The notes below the pieces were generated by a model. That model did no database searches. It saw nothing but the letters and a program-made list of their open reading frames with translations, and was not told where the DNA came from. 7,277 nt of DNA from Dehalococcoidia bacterium UBA3254 (lineage in GTDB: Bacteria > Chloroflexota > Dehalococcoidia > Dehalococcoidales > UBA3254), in the NCBI GenBank assembly GCA_002362735.1, contig DEUU01000358.1, forward strand, positions 1 through 7,277. The letters run 5' to 3'. The translations under genes and the position numbers were made by a program. Numbering within the stretch: the stretch's first letter is position 1; each line of letters starts with the position of its first letter. Positions 5,223 through 7,277 of the stretch are shown here, piece by piece.

Positions 5223-5870
5223 TTATCTGGATCTTAATTCTGCCTGAAATCCCAGATTTTTAATGGCTCCAAGAGCTGGGGCTGGATCAGAAATAGCAAG
5301 ATGAATTACCAGATCACGTGTCCCGGTCGAGGGAGATTCAGCCAAGAACAGATTGGTCATACCGGCCTGAAGATTATCCAGGACCGCGATGATCTTGTTA
5401 ATATCTGATCCTTTGAAGCAATTCCCGACCAGAATCCGAGACCCGGGAAGACCAATCCCCAGCAGTGGATTGAGTATACCCAGGAAAAAATCGTTGGTCG
5501 TCACGATGCCGACGATTTTGTTGCCCTTCTTGACTAATAAAGACCCTACTCGCTTGTTCTGTGCCAGGGCTACGGCTGCCTCCGCGGTAGTTTCGGGGCT
5601 TACAGTAACCACATCCCGGTGCATCACATCTTCCACCGTCATCTTGTTACGCATATAGACCAGTTCATTGAAACTGTAAGTAGGCAGCTCTGAAGATCCC
5701 AGTTTATCAAGGTCATCCTTGGTAATAATACCGACTAGCTCCTGTCCATTGATTACCGGCAAACGGCGAATATTGTGCGCATCCATGATCCTGCCGGCTT
5801 CAAGAATGGAGGTTTTACTTGGAACGGAGACCACATCCTTTCTCATGATATCCGAAATCAGAATAGTCAT
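5223..5870 (-). CDS. CBS-CBS-ACT domain protein (AcuB-like)
   Basis: A 215-aa cytoplasmic protein with two CBS domains (about residues 1-57 and 77-134), each ending in the typical G-hydrophobic2-T-x2-D motif (GIITKDDL 47-54, GIVTTNDF 121-128), followed by an ACT-like domain (about 143-213: RILVGNCFKGSDINKIIAVL and DLVIHLAISDPAPALGAIKN). CBS pairs usually bind AMP, ADP, ATP or related nucleotides and control an attached or partner protein; ACT domains usually bind amino acids or other small ligands. Architecture and length match Bacillus AcuB (acetoin utilisation), but that name reflects family, not proven role. The start has an excellent GGGAGG 6 bases upstream. It begins 35 bases after the glgC stop on the same strand, so the two form an operon. 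An energy-sensing role for glycogen metabolism is inferred from context only. Confidence 0.88.
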   Translation of the reverse strand: MTILISDIMRKDVVSVPSKTSILEAGRIMDAHNIRRLPVINGQELVGIITKDDLDKLGSSELPTYSFNELVYMRNKMTVEDVMHRDVVTVSPETTAEAAVALAQNKRVGSLLVKKGNKIVGIVTTNDFFLGILNPLLGIGLPGSRILVGNCFKGSDINKIIAVLDNLQAGMTNLFLAESPSTGTRDLVIHLAISDPAPALGAIKNLGFQAELRSR

Positions 5871-5905
5871 AGTTAACCTCCCGTCTGATCATTTCATGCA
5901 TAATA

Positions 5906-7153
5906 TCAGAAAACCTCCGATCCTTTGGGAACTACCACAACTCCACCATCTGAAATCGAAAATCCTCGTTTCTTGTCGGCTTCAACATCCCAGCCGATAC
6001 GAGCCTCGGCGTGTACCCGGCATTCCTTATCAATGATCGCTCGCCTGATCATGGCGCCCGGCTCCACCACTACGTCATCAAAGATAACTGATTTTTCTAT
6101 TGAGGCATCTCGTTCCACAATAGCGCCGGGTGAAATAATTGAGTTCCAGACACTGGAGCCGCTAATGATGCACCCCTCCGAGACAATGGATTCAAGGGCT
6201 CTGCCGCCCAGCACAAATTTACTCGGTGGTAGAGGCCTTTGATACGTCCTGAATATCCATTTTTCACCATAAAGATTAAACATTGGATTGACTCCCACCA
6301 GGTCCATACTGGCATCGTAATAAGAGTCAATCGTTCCAACATCTTTCCAGTAAGCTGAATCCCTGGTCCGGCTAACGTTGGTTTTATAACGGATTCCATG
6401 TTTAACTTCAGTTTGGGTATCCTGGATGTTGTTGTTCAGGTCATAGTCATAGACAAAAATTCCCCTGGACTCTGCAATTAGATTTGGAATAATATGCTTG
6501 CCGAAATCAACTCCAGTATATTTTAACGATTCCATTAAGAACGATATCTTGAAAATATATATTCCCATGGAAGCGAGACAGGCATCGGAATCAGAAGGAT
6601 GGGTTTTAGGCTCCAGGGGCTTTTCAAGGAATCCTACTAATCTATCATCGCCACTGGCTTCCAGAACTCCCAGTTTCCCTGCCGCCTGTTCTTTAGACAC
6701 TTTGACGGCTGCAATAGTCAAGGCAGCATCATTTCTCTCGTGAAAATCTATTAGAGTCATATAATTCATCTTGTAGATGTGGTCTCCGGACAGGATCAAG
6801 ACATGGTCGAAATCTCTGGTTATCAGGTTTACATTCTGGCGTACGGCATCTGCTGTACCCTGATACCATTCCATTCCTGATTTTTGCTGGGCCGGGACAC
6901 AGTAAATAAAATCGCCCAGTCCGGAGGCTGAAAGGCTCCATCCATCCTGCACATGCTTGTTGAGAGATCCTGAACGATACTGGGTTAAAACATAAATCCG
7001 GCGCAGACCTGAGTTGATGCAGTTGCTTAAAGTAAAATCAATCAAGCGGAATTTGCCACCGAAGGGGACCGCCGCTTTGGAGCGATCTTTGGTCAAGGGC
7101 TGTAATCGCTCTCCTGCTCCTCCGGCCATAATGACGGCTAAAACTCGGTTCAT
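5906..7153 (-). CDS. glgC: Glucose-1-phosphate adenylyltransferase (ADP-glucose pyrophosphorylase)
   Basis: GlgC joins ATP and glucose 1-phosphate into ADP-glucose plus pyrophosphate, the first committed and usually allosterically controlled step of bacterial glycogen synthesis. The 415-aa protein has the nucleotidyltransferase core: GGAGERLQPLT (residues 11-21), SKAAVPFGGKFRLIDFTLSN (25-44), WYQGTADAVRQN (96-107), LSGDHIYKM (121-129, with the metal-binding D124), GFLEKP (174-179), DFGKHIIP (216-223) and YWKDVGTIDSYYDASMDL (268-285). Residues 318-390 form the left-handed beta-helix repeats typical of the C-terminal regulatory domain. Length is normal and nothing is missing. SKAA replaces the commoner AKPA at 25-28. 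The start at 7153 follows an AAGGGGGA ribosome site 4 bases away. It is the first gene of an operon with the CBS-ACT gene. GlgA and other glycogen genes are not in the window; they may lie further off. Confidence 0.96.
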   Translation of the reverse strand: MNRVLAVIMAGGAGERLQPLTKDRSKAAVPFGGKFRLIDFTLSNCINSGLRRIYVLTQYRSGSLNKHVQDGWSLSASGLGDFIYCVPAQQKSGMEWYQGTADAVRQNVNLITRDFDHVLILSGDHIYKMNYMTLIDFHERNDAALTIAAVKVSKEQAAGKLGVLEASGDDRLVGFLEKPLEPKTHPSDSDACLASMGIYIFKISFLMESLKYTGVDFGKHIIPNLIAESRGIFVYDYDLNNNIQDTQTEVKHGIRYKTNVSRTRDSAYWKDVGTIDSYYDASMDLVGVNPMFNLYGEKWIFRTYQRPLPPSKFVLGGRALESIVSEGCIISGSSVWNSIISPGAIVERDASIEKSVIFDDVVVEPGAMIRRAIIDKECRVHAEARIGWDVEADKKRGFSISDGGVVVVPKGSEVF

Positions 7154-7221
7154 GTCTTCCCCCTTAAAACAGCCTGCCTGAAATATTCACTGGCATTCAA
7201 GTAACTTTATAGTTTTTTACC

Positions 7222-7239
7222 TCGATAACTGATCGATAA
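7222..7239. repeat. Direct repeats TCGATAA upstream of glgC
   Basis: TCGATAA occurs at 7222-7228 and again at 7233-7239, offset by 11 bases, about one helical turn, so both copies would face the same side of the DNA. They lie just at the predicted start of transcription for glgC (near 7239), where a regulator could act. The copies are short and AT-rich, so coincidence remains possible. Confidence 0.35.
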
Positions 7240-7245
7240 GTTTAC

Positions 7246-7273
7246 TTTATCTCTTTAAGCCGGTATCTTTCAA
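7246..7273 (-). promoter_or_regulatory. Candidate promoter of the glgC operon
   Basis: On the minus strand TTGAAA (7273 to 7268) is 16 bases from GATAAA (7251 to 7246), each a four-of-six match to the sigma-70 boxes. Transcription would start near 7239, leaving an 86-base leader. A second -10-like TATAAA occurs closer to the gene without a good -35. The window edge cuts off what lies upstream. Confidence 0.3.
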
Positions 7274-7277
7274 CCCC

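Noticed and set aside
5389..6743. Several open frames on either strand within the CBS-ACT and glgC genes
   Set aside because: All overlap genes with strong family motifs and are alternative-frame shadows.
1..7277. CRISPR arrays, tRNA, rRNA, transposases, phage genes or toxin-antitoxin pairs
   Set aside because: I looked for spaced repeats, cloverleaf-type sequence, transposase motifs and paired small genes and saw none.

Overview
The window comes from an anaerobic-looking bacterium of moderate GC (judged by eye, not computed). The evidence is a 2-hydroxyacyl-CoA dehydratase-type iron-sulfur protein, a TRAP-type solute-binding lipoprotein with a Ser/Thr/Ala/Pro-rich linker after its lipobox cysteine, and a bacterial glycogen-type GlgC. 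I would guess Chloroflexota (Dehalococcoidia-like) from the style of the lipoprotein and the gene mix. This is inference only: there is no rRNA or other phylogenetic marker here.

Layout from left to right: (1) 96-1229 minus, a TRAP substrate-binding lipoprotein that ends in a clear intrinsic terminator (30-67); no membrane subunits are visible. (2) 1230-1594, a divergent control region with a leftward promoter candidate (1410-1438) and a strong rightward one (1507-1535). The rightward -10 is framed by a 7-bp inverted repeat that looks like an operator. (3) 1595-1918 plus, a small protein resembling the EthD/dimeric alpha-beta barrel group. (4) 1997-3382 minus, convergent with it, a 2-hydroxyacyl-CoA dehydratase/benzoyl-CoA reductase-type subunit standing alone; a GTG at 3535 would add 51 unlikely residues. 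(5) 3383-3816, a gap holding a nested RNA-like structure that ends in eight U's when read on the minus strand (3538-3629). (6) 3817-4122 minus, a three-helix membrane protein with its own promoter. (7) 4123-4535, a gap with several inverted repeats. (8) 4536-4865 plus, a stand-alone TfoX N-terminal domain protein. (9) 4866-5222, a gap with what looks like a decayed gene remnant. (10) 7153 down to 5223 minus, a two-gene operon: glgC and then a CBS-CBS-ACT protein like AcuB.

The most coherent functional unit is the glgC plus CBS-ACT pair: ADP-glucose synthesis next to a probable adenine-nucleotide sensor. The other genes are single transcription units whose usual partners (TRAP membrane subunits, dehydratase alpha subunit and activator) are missing from the window. 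I found no rRNA, tRNA, CRISPR, transposase or phage gene. I do not see a clearly new multi-gene system. The best leads are the structured terminator/attenuator near 3538-3629, the remnant at 4862-5053, the operator-like repeat at 1516-1551 and the glgC/CBS-ACT pairing.
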